In this document: positions 30,154 through 39,414 of the stretch, piece after piece
Layout: the number at the start of each line of letters is the position of its first letter
Position numbering within the stretch: the stretch's first letter is position 1
Assembly: GCF_001425305.1 (NCBI RefSeq)
Contig: NZ_LMEE01000003.1
Coordinates: forward strand, 434,001-498,000
DNA length: 64,000 nt
Direction of reading: 5' to 3'
Source of the DNA: Phenylobacterium sp. Root1290
GTDB taxonomy: Bacteria > Pseudomonadota > Alphaproteobacteria > Caulobacterales > Caulobacteraceae
The notes under the pieces: model-generated
Told to the model about the DNA's origin: nothing
Databases searched by the model: none
The model's input: only the letters and a program-made list of their open reading frames with translations
Program-made: the position numbers and the translations under genes

Positions 30154-30957
30154 ATGCCTTCGATTAGGGTGCTCGGTCACGCCTACCGCGCCTGGCGCCG
30201 AAACAGGACGTGGGCGAAGCACGAGCCCGAGACGCCGTACCTTGCCGATCTGCTGAGCGGTTCGCCGGTGTGCCTGCACGTGGGGGCCAGCGACGGACGG
30301 CACTCGTATGTGATGACCCAGGTCGCGCCTGCGGCGCAGATCCACGCCTTCGAGCCCTCGGCCTTCACGTTCGAAGTGCTGAAGATCTGCCTGGCCTGGC
30401 ACCGGATCGCCGCGCATGTGACGCCGGTCCACGCGGCCGTCGCCGACGTGCCGGGCGAACTGCTGCTGGTGACGCCGATCAAGACCTCGGGCCGCATGGC
30501 CAGGGGCTATGCCTATGTCGCCGCCGAGCGGCCGAAGAGCCCCGTGCGCCCGGACTTCGAGGACATGGGCGCGGAAGTCGAAACGACCACCGTCACCACC
30601 ATCGACCGTTACTGCGCCGCGCACGGGCTGGGCCGCGTGGACTTCATCCGCATGGACATCGAGGGCGCCGAACTGAGGGCGCTGAAGGGCGCCGAGCAGA
30701 TCATCGACCGCGACCGGCCGCACGTGCTGATCGAAATCCATCCGATGATGCTCGAGACCCACTTCGGAGGCACGGCCGGCGCGGTGCTGGAGGTCTTCCT
30801 CTCGCGCGGCTACCGCATGTTCGCCCTGAACGGCGACCGCCTGGAAGAGTGCGCCGACGTCGAGGTGGAAGCGCCCTGGAAGGACTATTTCTTCGTCCAT
30901 CCCGAGCGCGCGGCGGATCTGCCGGACGGGGTCTTCAAGGCGCGAATGGCGGCCTGA
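30154..30957 (+). CDS. FkbM family methyltransferase
   Basis: A 267-residue SAM-dependent methyltransferase of the FkbM type: VGASDGRHSYVM for SAM binding, an IHAFEPSA acidic strand end, and the signature DFIRMDIEGAELRALKGA (about 165-182). FkbM enzymes O-methylate sugars, lipids or secondary metabolites; acceptor unknown. It starts 25 bp after ubiG with GAGGAAG as a ribosome site, so it may be cotranscribed, though ubiquinone chemistry does not need it. Confidence 0.85.
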   Translation: MPSIRVLGHAYRAWRRNRTWAKHEPETPYLADLLSGSPVCLHVGASDGRHSYVMTQVAPAAQIHAFEPSAFTFEVLKICLAWHRIAAHVTPVHAAVADVPGELLLVTPIKTSGRMARGYAYVAAERPKSPVRPDFEDMGAEVETTTVTTIDRYCAAHGLGRVDFIRMDIEGAELRALKGAEQIIDRDRPHVLIEIHPMMLETHFGGTAGAVLEVFLSRGYRMFALNGDRLEECADVEVEAPWKDYFFVHPERAADLPDGVFKARMAA

Positions 30958-31065
30958 TCGTCCGGTTTCGGGCGCGAACTTCCACAAACCCCTACCGTCG
31001 ACGGCTAGCCCCGCGTCGGGCGGGGGCCTAGGCTCTCCTGAACAACGATAAGGGAGGAGCCGCGT

Positions 31066-32682
31066 ATGCTGGCCCTGATGATGGATCGGGCTCTGAGCCT
31101 GCCTTCGATCCTCGAATACGCCGCGACCTATCATGGCGACCGCGAGGTGGTGACGCGCACGGTCGAGGGGCCCATCCACCGCTACACCTACGCCGACGCG
31201 CTGGCGCGGGCCAAGCGCATGGCGAACGCGCTGATCGAGCTGGGCGTGAAGCCCGGCGACCGGGTCGCGACCCTGGCCTGGAGCACTCACCGGCACTTCG
31301 AGCTCTACTACGCGGTGTCGGGGATCGGGGCGATCCTGCACACCATCAATCCGCGGCTGCATCCGGACCAGATCGCCTGGGTCGCCAACCATGCCGAGGA
31401 TTCGATCCTGCTGTTCGACATCAGCTTCGGCGACCTGGTCGGCGACCTGGCGGCCAAGATGCCGACGGTGAAGACCTTCGTGGCGATGACGGACCGGGCG
31501 CACCTGCCGCCGCCGTCGCCGGCCGGCACGCTGGTCTACGAGGAACTGATCGCGGCGCACCCCCCGCAGTTCGACTGGCCCGAGCTGGACGAGCGGATGG
31601 CTTCGGGGCTCTGCTACACGTCGGGGACGACCGGCAATCCGAAGGGCGTGCTCTACGGCCACCGCTCGACCGTGCTGCACGCCATGGCGCTGGTGGCGCC
31701 GGACGCCTTCGACCTTTCGGCGCGCGACACGGTGCTGCCCTGCGCCCAGATGTACCACGCCAACGCCTGGTGCACGCCGTACGCCGCGCCGCTGGTCGGC
31801 GCCAAGCTGGTGCTGCCCGGACGGCTGCTGGACGGCCCCTCGATCTGCGAGCTGGCGGTGAGCGAGCAGGCGAGCTTCCTGCTGGGGGTACCGACGATCT
31901 GGGTGGGCGTGCTCGACCACCTGGACCAGACCGGCCAGAAACTGACCAGCGTGCGCAACGTGGCGATCGGCGGGTCGGCGCCGACCGCCTCCTTGATGCG
32001 GCGGGTGGAGAACCAGCTCGGCGCGACGGTCCGCCAGATCTGGGGCATGACCGAGACCAGCCCGATGGGCGTGATCAACACCCCGCTGGCTCGGCACGCC
32101 GGCGAGGACGAGGACGCGGCCTACGCCCGCAAGCTCAAGCAGGGACGCGGCCTGTGGGGCGTGGAGATGCGGATCATGGGCGACGATGGGACGGTGCAGC
32201 CCCGCGACGGGGTCAGCGTCGGCGCGCTGCAGGTGCGCGGCCCGTGGGTGTCGTCGGCCTACTTCAAGAACGAGGGCGCGCAGGTGTTCCTGGACGACGG
32301 CTGGTTCGACACCGGCGACATCGCCACCCTCGACGAGGAGGGCTACCTGCGCCTGACCGACCGCGCCAAGGACGTGATCAAGTCGGGCGGGGAGTGGATC
32401 TCGACCCTGGACCTGGAGGACGCGGTGTCCTCGCATCCGGCCGTGGCCCTGGCCGCGGCGATCGGCGTGCCGCATCCGAAGTGGGACGAGCGGCCGCTGC
32501 TGCTGGTGGTCCTGCGCCCCGGGCAAAGCGCCGATCCCGAGGAGCTCAAGGCGCATGTGGCCGCGCGGGTGGCCAAGTGGTGGACGCCAGACGAGGTGAG
32601 GATCGTCGCCGAACTGCCGATCGGGCCGACCGGGAAGGTGCTGAAACGCGAGCTTCGCGACCGGATCGCCACGGTCGCCTAG
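31066..32682 (+). CDS. Fatty-acid--CoA ligase (acyl-CoA synthetase)
   Basis: ATP-dependent adenylate-forming enzyme of 538 residues that activates a carboxylic acid to its CoA thioester. AMP-binding motif YTSGTTGNPKGVLYGH (about 184-199), the WGMTETSP motif near 325, YLRLTDRAKDVIKSGGEW near 425 and the catalytic lysine in GPTGKVLKRELR near the C-terminus are all present. The length and pattern fit medium- or long-chain fatty acyl-CoA synthetases; chain length cannot be read from sequence. GGAGGAGCC precedes the start. Its role is fatty-acid breakdown or lipid remodelling. Confidence 0.93.
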   Translation: MLALMMDRALSLPSILEYAATYHGDREVVTRTVEGPIHRYTYADALARAKRMANALIELGVKPGDRVATLAWSTHRHFELYYAVSGIGAILHTINPRLHPDQIAWVANHAEDSILLFDISFGDLVGDLAAKMPTVKTFVAMTDRAHLPPPSPAGTLVYEELIAAHPPQFDWPELDERMASGLCYTSGTTGNPKGVLYGHRSTVLHAMALVAPDAFDLSARDTVLPCAQMYHANAWCTPYAAPLVGAKLVLPGRLLDGPSICELAVSEQASFLLGVPTIWVGVLDHLDQTGQKLTSVRNVAIGGSAPTASLMRRVENQLGATVRQIWGMTETSPMGVINTPLARHAGEDEDAAYARKLKQGRGLWGVEMRIMGDDGTVQPRDGVSVGALQVRGPWVSSAYFKNEGAQVFLDDGWFDTGDIATLDEEGYLRLTDRAKDVIKSGGEWISTLDLEDAVSSHPAVALAAAIGVPHPKWDERPLLLVVLRPGQSADPEELKAHVAARVAKWWTPDEVRIVAELPIGPTGKVLKRELRDRIATVA

Positions 32683-32757
32683 ATAGATCGCGCATCAGGG
32701 AAACTGCTGCACCGCTTCAGCGTTAGTCACCCAGGTATCCGAGTTGGGAGCTGAACC

Positions 32758-33678
32758 TTGCATAAGAGACCCAAGGGCGTCTTGTCCGTGGGATGGGCGT
32801 GCATCACCTGCGCCGCGACCGGTCGCACCGAGCATGCGCCGACCTCCGACGACTATCCCGACAGCGTGGTGCGCCGCTTCCGGTTCGAGGCGGGCGGCGG
32901 CTTCGGCTGGAAGATTTCGGCCCTGACCACGCCGCGTGAGCGGCCGGCGCCGTGGAAGATCGTCGTCGTGACCGGCGCGCCCTCCTGGGCGGAATACTGG
33001 GCGCCGGTGCTGGCCGCGCTGCCGCAAGACCGTGAAATGGTGGTCGTCGATCGGCCCGGCTACGCCGGCTCCGAGCCGGTGGAGTACGTCGGCGACATCC
33101 AGGTGCAGGCCCGGGCTCTCGCGCCGCTGCTGCAGGCCAAGCCTGGCCAGCGGGTGCTGCTGGTCGGCCAGTCCTACGGCGCGGCGATCGCCTCGATCAT
33201 GGCCGAGCAGAACCCTCGCCGCGTGTCGGGCCTGGTGCTGCTGTCGGGCTACTTCGGGGAGTCCGGGCCGACCGCTCGCTGGCTCGTGCAGTGGGGCTCG
33301 AAGGTCCTGAAGTTCATTCCGCGCGACCTGCGTCATGCGGTGCTGGAGGTGTCGGGCCAGCCGGGGCAACTGGGCCATCTGCACGCGGCCCTAGAGCGGC
33401 TGCGCATCCCGGTTCACGTGATCCACGGGGACAAGGACGACTTCGCGCCGATCGAGATCGCCGAGCGGCTGGCGGTGCAGGCGCCCACGCGGCGCCCGGT
33501 CAGGTTCGAGCGTGTCCCCGGCGGCAACCACTTCATCAGCGACGGGCCGGTGGAGCCTTTGCTGGCGTCGCTGGAGGCCTGTATTCCGGTCCGCACGCCG
33601 TTCAAGCTGCGGCTTCCGAAGCTGCCGCACTTCGCCTGGCCGAAGCTGCGCATCGGCGGACGCACGGCGCAGGCCTGA
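32758..33678 (+). CDS. Alpha/beta hydrolase, TTG start
   Basis: A 306-residue alpha/beta-fold hydrolase with nucleophile in VGQSYGAAIAS (about residue 138), acid in HGDKDDFAP and histidine in VPGGNHF near residue 258. The first 20 residues include a cysteine-containing hydrophobic stretch (SVGWACITC) that could be a poor lipobox. The start is TTG with GGGAGC upstream; no ATG is available before the conserved region. It follows the acyl-CoA ligase by 75 bp on the same strand. Substrate unknown. Confidence 0.8.
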   Translation: MHKRPKGVLSVGWACITCAATGRTEHAPTSDDYPDSVVRRFRFEAGGGFGWKISALTTPRERPAPWKIVVVTGAPSWAEYWAPVLAALPQDREMVVVDRPGYAGSEPVEYVGDIQVQARALAPLLQAKPGQRVLLVGQSYGAAIASIMAEQNPRRVSGLVLLSGYFGESGPTARWLVQWGSKVLKFIPRDLRHAVLEVSGQPGQLGHLHAALERLRIPVHVIHGDKDDFAPIEIAERLAVQAPTRRPVRFERVPGGNHFISDGPVEPLLASLEACIPVRTPFKLRLPKLPHFAWPKLRIGGRTAQA

Positions 33679-33760
33679 TCACGATTGGCTCGCTGAACGG
33701 AACTTCGCGACAGCGAGGTGGTTGTGGTGGCCGCTGGGAGGCATCCCGGAGGACCCCTCA

Positions 33761-34153
33761 ATGAACGCCAAGTTGCTGCCAGCCCTCGCCGCTGTATCGC
33801 TCGCTGCGCTCGCCACCTCGGCCAGCGCCCAGCCCATGACCTATGACCAGGGGATCGCGGCGCCGCCGATCGACACCCCGGCCAATCGTCCTGCCCGTGA
33901 CTACGAGGCGCCGCCTGTCGCCGAGACCGGCCGCGCCGCCGACACCGCGGCCCAGGCTTCCGATCTTCGCGCCGGTTCGCCGATCAAGGACGGGGCGGGC
34001 GCCGAGGTCGGCCGCGTCGTGAAGGTCGACGGCGGGATGGTGACGCTGTCGTCGCAAGGCAAGACGACCATGGTGCCGCTCTCGAGCCTCAGCCACTCCG
34101 GCTCGGACATCGTGTCGTCATCGAGCCGCGCGGACGTCTGGGCGCCGAAGTAA
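33761..34153 (+). CDS. Small exported protein with PRC-barrel-like C-terminus
   Basis: A 130-residue protein with a clear signal peptide (cleavage after ASA, about residue 24), a Pro/Ala-rich middle and a beta-rich C-terminal part (GSPIKDGAGAEVGRVVKVD, GKTTMVPLSSL) that looks like a PRC-barrel module. It should be periplasmic. GGAGGA precedes the ATG. Function unknown; small secreted proteins of this layout are frequent in Caulobacterales. Confidence 0.75.
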   Translation: MNAKLLPALAAVSLAALATSASAQPMTYDQGIAAPPIDTPANRPARDYEAPPVAETGRAADTAAQASDLRAGSPIKDGAGAEVGRVVKVDGGMVTLSSQGKTTMVPLSSLSHSGSDIVSSSSRADVWAPK

Positions 34154-34319
34154 CCCAACCCCAAGCGACCACTCCAGCGCCCGGTCAGGCGACCAAGGCC
34201 AAAAACGTCCTTGGCCACAGCCATCTGAACAGCGATAAGGTTGGCGTGACGAGAGCTGCGGCCAGACCGTAGCTTCGATAATGCGCCCGATCGGGCGTCG
34301 CTTGGGGAGATTGCCGTAG

Positions 34320-35402
34320 ATGAAAGCCGCAGTGCTGCGCGAAGTGGGCAAGCCGCTTCAGATCGAAGACGTCCTGATCAACAAGCCGGGTCCGCACGAA
34401 GTGCTGATCCGCACCAAGGCCGCCGGCCTTTGCCACTCCGACCTGCACTTCATGCAAGGCTCCTATCCGACCGCGCTGCCGGCCGTGCTGGGCCATGAGA
34501 GCGCCGGCATCGTCGAGCAGGTGGGTTCGGAAGTGCGCACCGTGAAGGTGGGCGACCACGTCATCACCTGTCTGTCGGCCTATTGCGGCCACTGCGAATT
34601 CTGCCTGACCGGCCACCTGTCGCTGTGCGTGTCGCCCGACACCAAGCGCGACGCCGACGAAGAGCCGCGTCTGAAGGCCACCACCGGCCCGATGCAGCAG
34701 TACCTGAACCTGTCGTCCTTCGCCGAGCAGATGCTGATCCACGAGCATGCCTGCGTCGCGATCCGCAAGGACATGCCGTTGGACCGCGCCGCCCTGATCG
34801 GCTGCTCGGTCATGACCGGCGTGGGCGCGGCGATCCATACGTCGAGCGTGCGTCCTGGCGAGACCGTTGCGGTCATCGGCTGCGGCGGCGTCGGCCTGGC
34901 GGCGATCAACGGTGCGGCGATCGCCGGCGCCGGCCGGATCATCGCCATCGACATGGTCGCCTCGAAGGGCAACCTGGCCCATCAGTTCGGCGCGACCGAC
35001 TTCATCGACGCCTCCAAGACCGACGCGGTCAAGGAAGTGCTCGAGATGACCAAGGGCGGCGTGCACCACTCGTTCGAAGCCATCGGCCTGTCGAAGACCG
35101 CCGAGCAGGCGTTCGGCATGCTGCGCCGCGGCGGCACCGCCAACGTCATCGGCATGATCCCGATCGGCCAGTCGATCACCCTGCCGGGCTTCGCCTTCCT
35201 GGGCGAAAAGAAGCTGCAGGGCTCGATGATGGGTTCCAACCGCTTCCCGGTCGACATGCCGCGCCTGGTGGACATGTACATGAACGGCAAGCTGAAGCTG
35301 GACGAGATGATCTCGCAGCGCATCAAGCTGGAGCAGGTCAATGAAGGCTTCGACGAGATGAAGAAGGGCGAACTGGCCCGCTCGGTCATCGTCTTCGACT
35401 GA
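34320..35402 (+). CDS. Zinc-dependent alcohol dehydrogenase (class III type)
   Basis: A 360-residue medium-chain dehydrogenase. Catalytic zinc ligands are in LCHSDLHF and LGHESAG; the structural zinc lobe is YCGHCEFCLTGHLSLC; the NAD-binding fold has GCGGVGLAAINGA. It resembles the class III/aryl-alcohol dehydrogenases used with NAD and can act on alcohols or glutathione adducts; it lacks a distinctive formaldehyde dehydrogenase partner gene here, so the substrate stays open. GGGGAG precedes the start, and a strong terminator follows. Confidence 0.92.
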   Translation: MKAAVLREVGKPLQIEDVLINKPGPHEVLIRTKAAGLCHSDLHFMQGSYPTALPAVLGHESAGIVEQVGSEVRTVKVGDHVITCLSAYCGHCEFCLTGHLSLCVSPDTKRDADEEPRLKATTGPMQQYLNLSSFAEQMLIHEHACVAIRKDMPLDRAALIGCSVMTGVGAAIHTSSVRPGETVAVIGCGGVGLAAINGAAIAGAGRIIAIDMVASKGNLAHQFGATDFIDASKTDAVKEVLEMTKGGVHHSFEAIGLSKTAEQAFGMLRRGGTANVIGMIPIGQSITLPGFAFLGEKKLQGSMMGSNRFPVDMPRLVDMYMNGKLKLDEMISQRIKLEQVNEGFDEMKKGELARSVIVFD

Positions 35403-35430
35403 TAGATCAAAGCCGTCGCAAGACGCCGGA

Positions 35431-35456
35431 AGCCCTCCCCTCGGGGAGGGCTTTTT
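35431..35456. terminator. Intrinsic terminator after the alcohol dehydrogenase
   Basis: AGCCCTCCCC pairs with GGGGAGGGCT around a TC turn, followed by TTTT on the plus strand, 28 bp after the dehydrogenase stop. It also lies between that gene and the end of the convergent double-TetR gene. Confidence 0.85.
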
Positions 35457-35468
35457 CGTAGGCGGGCG

Positions 35469-36725
35469 CTATTTCACGAAGTAGCCGAGCAGGGCCGGGC
35501 GGAGGTACTCCTCCATCACGCCGGTGGTCACGGCGGGACGCCGGCGCGGCTCGATCGGCAGGCAGGCGTTGAACGTCACCATCATCGCATGGGCGGCCAG
35601 AAGCGGATCGACCGGTCGGATCGAGCCGTCGGCGACGCCGTCCGAGATGATCCCGGCGAAGGAATGGGCGGTCTGCTGGAAGCGGATCAGCATCTGGCGG
35701 CGCATCGCATGCGGCACGGCGGCCATGGCGTGGTGGCGCAGCAGACGGCCGCCGGCGCTTTCGGCCTGCAGCATGCCGAGCGAGGTCACGGCGAGCCATA
35801 GCCGCGTCCAGTTCGCGCCGGCCTTGCCGGCCTCGCGCTTGGCCTTGTCGATGAGGTCGAAGGTGGCGCCGAAGCAGGCGACCGCCAGTTCATCCTTGTC
35901 GGCGTTGTGGTGGTAGAACGAGCCCTTGGTGACCTTGAGCTCCGCCGAGATCTTGTCGACCGAAGCCCCGTGATAGCCCTCGCGGTTGATCAGCATGGTG
36001 GCGGCGACCAGGAAACGGTCGCGGGTCACCTCGTCGTTCTCGGCGCTGGGCGCGCCGAGCGGCAGCAGCGGGCCGTCCGGCCAGGGCTGGCCGGCGGCGG
36101 GCAGGCCGCCGATCATGATGTCGCTGAGCCGCGCGGCGACGCGCGGATAGTCCTGCGGCTCGTAGGACGGCAGCCAGGTGTCGGCCCAGGTCAGCTGGTT
36201 GACGACCAGGCGCGCGAGGCCCTGGCGGCGCGGGGCGCTGACCCACGGCGTGTCGTCGGATTTCAGCAGGCGGCCGATACGCACATAGAGCGCCTCGAAG
36301 CTCTGGATGACCGGCTGCTTCTGCTCGCCCTCGACGAGGTAGACTTCGCTGAACGGGGCGAGGGCGGCCTCTTCGCCGACGGCGATGCGGCGGCGGGTCT
36401 CGAAATAGGCGGCGACGAAGGCGCTGAGCCGCTCGGCGGGCGTGGCGTGGGTCTCGGCCTCGTCCAGCATCCGCGCGAAGCGGGCGATGGTGTCGTGCAG
36501 CACCGCGGCGGCAAGGTCTTCCTTGCGCTTGAAGTAGTAGGTCAGGCTGACCGGATGCAGATCCATCCGCTTGGCCACCGCGGCCAGGGTGAAGCCGTTC
36601 ATGCCGTGGTCGGCGAAGACCTTGGTGGCGGCCGCCATGATGGCGTCGCGCTTGGCGGCGTATCGCGCCCGGGGCTTGGATTGGACTGCGGTCAAGACGA
36701 GTCTCCGCGCGGTTCGATCTGCCAC
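35469..36725 (-). CDS. Tandem double-TetR transcriptional regulator
   Basis: A 418-residue protein made of two complete TetR units. The first helix-turn-helix is at about 27-72 (TLAAVAKRMDLHPVSLTYYF), the second at about 235-282 (SVDKISAELKVTKGSFYHH), each followed by a helical ligand or dimer domain. Normal TetR proteins are 190-230 residues, so this is a fusion of two, without a frameshift at the join. A single chain could bind a full operator or two different sites. The start is GTG. The divergent gene is the secreted M23 protein's operon; regulated genes are not evident. Confidence 0.85.
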   Translation of the reverse strand: MADRTARRLVLTAVQSKPRARYAAKRDAIMAAATKVFADHGMNGFTLAAVAKRMDLHPVSLTYYFKRKEDLAAAVLHDTIARFARMLDEAETHATPAERLSAFVAAYFETRRRIAVGEEAALAPFSEVYLVEGEQKQPVIQSFEALYVRIGRLLKSDDTPWVSAPRRQGLARLVVNQLTWADTWLPSYEPQDYPRVAARLSDIMIGGLPAAGQPWPDGPLLPLGAPSAENDEVTRDRFLVAATMLINREGYHGASVDKISAELKVTKGSFYHHNADKDELAVACFGATFDLIDKAKREAGKAGANWTRLWLAVTSLGMLQAESAGGRLLRHHAMAAVPHAMRRQMLIRFQQTAHSFAGIISDGVADGSIRPVDPLLAAHAMMVTFNACLPIEPRRRPAVTTGVMEEYLRPALLGYFVK

Positions 36726-36779
36726 ATTAGTGCGCGGAAAGGCAGGTTGGAAGCCGCGTGGCGGCTTCCCCTAGGGCAG

Positions 36780-38138
36780 CTAACGCCGAAGCTTGGCGAC
36801 GCCGTCGGTGTCCGCGACGGCCAGACGAGCGGGCGCTTCGTCGGCGCCTTGCGCGCGGACCAGGTTGTCGATGCGGGTCTTCTGGGCGCGGAAGGCGGCC
36901 AGTTCGGCGCCGGCCAGGACCGTGCCTTGCGGCACCTTGGCGCCGATCGGGTTCACGCGCTTGCCGTGCTGCCAGATCTCGTAGTGCAGGTGCGGGCCGG
37001 TGGATGCGCCGGTCGAGCCGACATAGGCCACGACCTGGCCCTGGCTGATGCGTGCGCCGGGCTTGATGCCCTTGCCGTAGCGCGACAGGTGCGCGTAGCC
37101 GGTCTCGAAGCCGCCGGAGTGGCGGATGCGGACCCAGTTGCCATAGCCGCCCCAACGGCGGGCCTCGACGACCACGCCGTCGCCGGCGGCGAGAACCGGG
37201 GTGCCCGAGCCGGCGCCGAAGTCGATGCCCTGGTGCATGCGGTTGTAGCCGAGGATCGGGTGGCGGCGCATGCCGAAGCGGCTGGTCATCCGGGCGTTGT
37301 CGACCGGGGTGCGCAGCAGGAAGCCTTTGATGTTCTTGCCGCTCTCGTCGAAGTACTGAACGTCGCCGTTCTGGCGCTCGAAGCGGTAGAACTGCACGCC
37401 CTTGATCTGGGCGTATTCGAGGGCGCCGGTCTCGATGGTGCGGCCGCTCTCGGTGACCTTGCGGTCGAAGACCATGGTGAACTCGTCGCCCGCCTTCAGG
37501 TCGCGGTCGAAGTCGACCTTGTGCGAGAAGAGCTTGACCATGCTGGCGACGATCGTGGGGTTGGCCCCCATGCGAGAGGCGCTCTCGTAGAGCGAGCCGG
37601 TGATCTCGCCGCGCGCGACCATCTCTTCGTCGCGGATCTTCTCTTCCATTTCGCGCAGGCGCAGGGCGCCGTCGAAGGTGCGCGAGAGGGTGATCGATTG
37701 GGCGGGGCCGGTGCGTAGCGACAGACCGACGAGGCGGGCCGGACCGCGCTCGCCGCGCGGCAGGGCGACGGCGGCGTCAAAGGCCATGCCGGCCTTGATG
37801 TGCACGGTGTCCATGGCCTCGGCCAGGGTCTCGACGGCGCGGCGGGCTTCGTCGCGGGGCACGCCGGCGCGCTCGACGGCGGATTCCAGCGTCTCGCCGG
37901 GCAGCACCTTGACCGGCACGCTGGTCGGGCGTCCGAAGCCGGGTTGGGCCTCGGATTGCGTGAAGGCGGCGTGCTGTAGGGCGGTGATGGCGGCCGGGTC
38001 CAGCGGCGCCTTGGGCGGCGCGACCGCCTGGTCGGCGGAGAGCTTCCAGCCCAGCGCCAGCGCGGCGACGCCGGCGACGCCGATGGCCAGGCGTGGAGTC
38101 AGCCGAAAGGTCGGACGTCGCGGATCGAACTCTTGCAT
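36780..38138 (-). CDS. M23 family metallopeptidase, membrane-anchored
   Basis: A 452-residue LytM/M23 endopeptidase that would cleave peptide crosslinks in peptidoglycan. An N-terminal anchor (about 18-36) is followed by a long helical or LysM-like/OapA-like middle and an M23 domain (about 285-385) with HQGIDFGAG and HLHYEIWQ, the zinc ligands His-Asp and HxH. All catalytic positions are intact, unlike the degenerate EnvC type. It likely acts in the periplasm on cell growth or division. A TTAACCAT half-site lies upstream near 38231, hinting at CtrA control. Confidence 0.9.
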   Translation of the reverse strand: MQEFDPRRPTFRLTPRLAIGVAGVAALALGWKLSADQAVAPPKAPLDPAAITALQHAAFTQSEAQPGFGRPTSVPVKVLPGETLESAVERAGVPRDEARRAVETLAEAMDTVHIKAGMAFDAAVALPRGERGPARLVGLSLRTGPAQSITLSRTFDGALRLREMEEKIRDEEMVARGEITGSLYESASRMGANPTIVASMVKLFSHKVDFDRDLKAGDEFTMVFDRKVTESGRTIETGALEYAQIKGVQFYRFERQNGDVQYFDESGKNIKGFLLRTPVDNARMTSRFGMRRHPILGYNRMHQGIDFGAGSGTPVLAAGDGVVVEARRWGGYGNWVRIRHSGGFETGYAHLSRYGKGIKPGARISQGQVVAYVGSTGASTGPHLHYEIWQHGKRVNPIGAKVPQGTVLAGAELAAFRAQKTRIDNLVRAQGADEAPARLAVADTDGVAKLRR

Positions 38139-38234
38139 CGTGCCCCCGTACTCGCGATGCCGCTTGGCCTACCGGCCTTGCGAGAAACTGCGTCGTAGCT
38201 GGTGAACGGCTTAACCGTTCTCTACCGATATGGT

Positions 38235-38258
38235 TAATCGCCGGTAACCAATCCGGCG
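38235..38258. repeat. 8-bp hairpin after arsC
   Basis: ATCGCCGG and CCGGCGAT flank TAACCAAT. It lies 20 bp after the arsC stop on the minus strand without a strong T-run and next to a GTTAA motif, so it may be a weak terminator of arsC. Nothing else supports a function. Confidence 0.4.
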
Positions 38259-38277
38259 ATTTGGCTCAAGGCTACGG

Positions 38278-38637
38278 TTAGAGCAGACCCAGGACCAGTT
38301 CGGCAGGACGGCACAGCGCCGCACCCTTCGACGTCGAGACGATAGGTCGATTCACCAGGATCGGATCGAGGATCATGGCGGCGATGATGGCCTCGTCGGA
38401 GGTGGCCGGATCGGTGAGGCCGAGCTCGACCGCCTTGGTGCCGCGCTCGCGCAGGATCTCGCGGGCCGAGACGCCCATCTTGGCGGTCAGGTCGACCAGC
38501 TGATCCTTGGTCCACCCTTGCTTCAGGTACTCGACCACCTTGGGCTCGAAGCCCTTTTCGCGCAGCAGGGCCAGGGTGTTGCGCGAGGTCCCGCAGGCGG
38601 GGTTGTGGTAGATGACGATCTCTTCCTGAGCGGTCAT
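38278..38637 (-). CDS. arsC: Arsenate reductase, glutaredoxin-coupled ArsC type
   Basis: A 119-residue ArsC/Spx-fold protein with the active cysteine in NPACGTSRN (about residue 14) and the later IVVNRPIV-like segment ILVNRPIV carrying the conserved arginine. It would reduce arsenate to arsenite with glutathione and glutaredoxin. No arsB, arsR or acr3 gene is adjacent, so resistance would need an exporter elsewhere; some such stand-alone proteins have other thiol roles. Confidence 0.88.
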   Translation of the reverse strand: MTAQEEIVIYHNPACGTSRNTLALLREKGFEPKVVEYLKQGWTKDQLVDLTAKMGVSAREILRERGTKAVELGLTDPATSDEAIIAAMILDPILVNRPIVSTSKGAALCRPAELVLGLL

Positions 38638-38810
38638 GGGGCGATCCTTCCGGCCTGGCGAGCGAAGCAGTCAGGGCAATAGCGCGATCGCGCGGGCGCG
38701 CGCCAGACCTGCTACGGTCTTGTGAAAAGCAGCGCTTGTCCTTGACGGACGGCGGGTGCGGCTCGATCTAGGTCCGATCTGGGCCATTCCACTTCGGAGA
38801 ACTGCAGACA

Positions 38811-39410
38811 ATGAAGAAGCTTCTCGCGGCCGCGAGCATGGCGATGCTGATCGCCACCCCGGCCTTCGCCCAGATGCCCGGCGCACCGGACGCCTCGCGC
38901 ATCGCCGCGGCGACCTACAAGGTCGATGGCCATCACACCCAGGTGGTCTGGTCGCTGAACCACATGGGCTTCTCGATCCTCTACGGGATGTTCGGCGAGA
39001 TGATCGGCAGCCTGACCCTGGACCCGGCCAATCCGTCGGCCGCCAAGGTGGTCATCGACATCCCGATGTCCGGCTCGACCACGACCTCGCCGGCCTTCAC
39101 CAAGCACCTCGCCAGCAAGGACCTGTTCGAAGTCGAGAAGTTCCCGACCGCGAAGTTCGTCTCGACCTCGGTGGTCGTCGACGGCCAGACCGCCAAGATC
39201 ACCGGCGACCTGACCCTGAAGGGCGTGACCAAGCCGGTCGTGCTGGACGCCAAGCTGACCGGCGCCGGGACCAATCCGATGAGCAAGGCGGCGACCGTCG
39301 GCTTCGAAGCCACCGCCAAGATCAAGCGCAGCGAATTCGGCCTGGGCTACGCCCTGCCGGTGGTCGGCGACGACGTCGATCTGAAGATCACCGCCGCCTT
39401 CGAGAAATAA
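38811..39410 (+). CDS. YceI family periplasmic lipid-binding protein
   Basis: A 199-residue exported protein: signal peptide cut after AFA (about residue 20), then a YceI lipocalin-like barrel with the conserved YKVDGHHTQVVWSLNHMGF start, the TKHLASKDLFEVEKFPTAKF core and GDLTLKGVTKPV. YceI proteins bind isoprenoid lipids such as ubiquinone-like molecules; the exact role is unknown. GGAGAACTG precedes the start. Its end is only 5 bp from the convergent M28 peptidase stop. Confidence 0.93.
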   Translation: MKKLLAAASMAMLIATPAFAQMPGAPDASRIAAATYKVDGHHTQVVWSLNHMGFSILYGMFGEMIGSLTLDPANPSAAKVVIDIPMSGSTTTSPAFTKHLASKDLFEVEKFPTAKFVSTSVVVDGQTAKITGDLTLKGVTKPVVLDAKLTGAGTNPMSKAATVGFEATAKIKRSEFGLGYALPVVGDDVDLKITAAFEK

Positions 39411-39414
39411 GGCG

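Noticed and set aside
30091..32556. A long minus-strand frame opposite FkbM and the acyl-CoA ligase
   Set aside because: It runs through two well-supported genes and an intergenic region, with Arg/His/Val-rich low-complexity sequence.
34188..34212. Inverted repeat CCAAGG/CCTTGG after the small exported protein gene as a terminator
   Set aside because: The stem is only 6 bp with a 10-base loop and no T-run.
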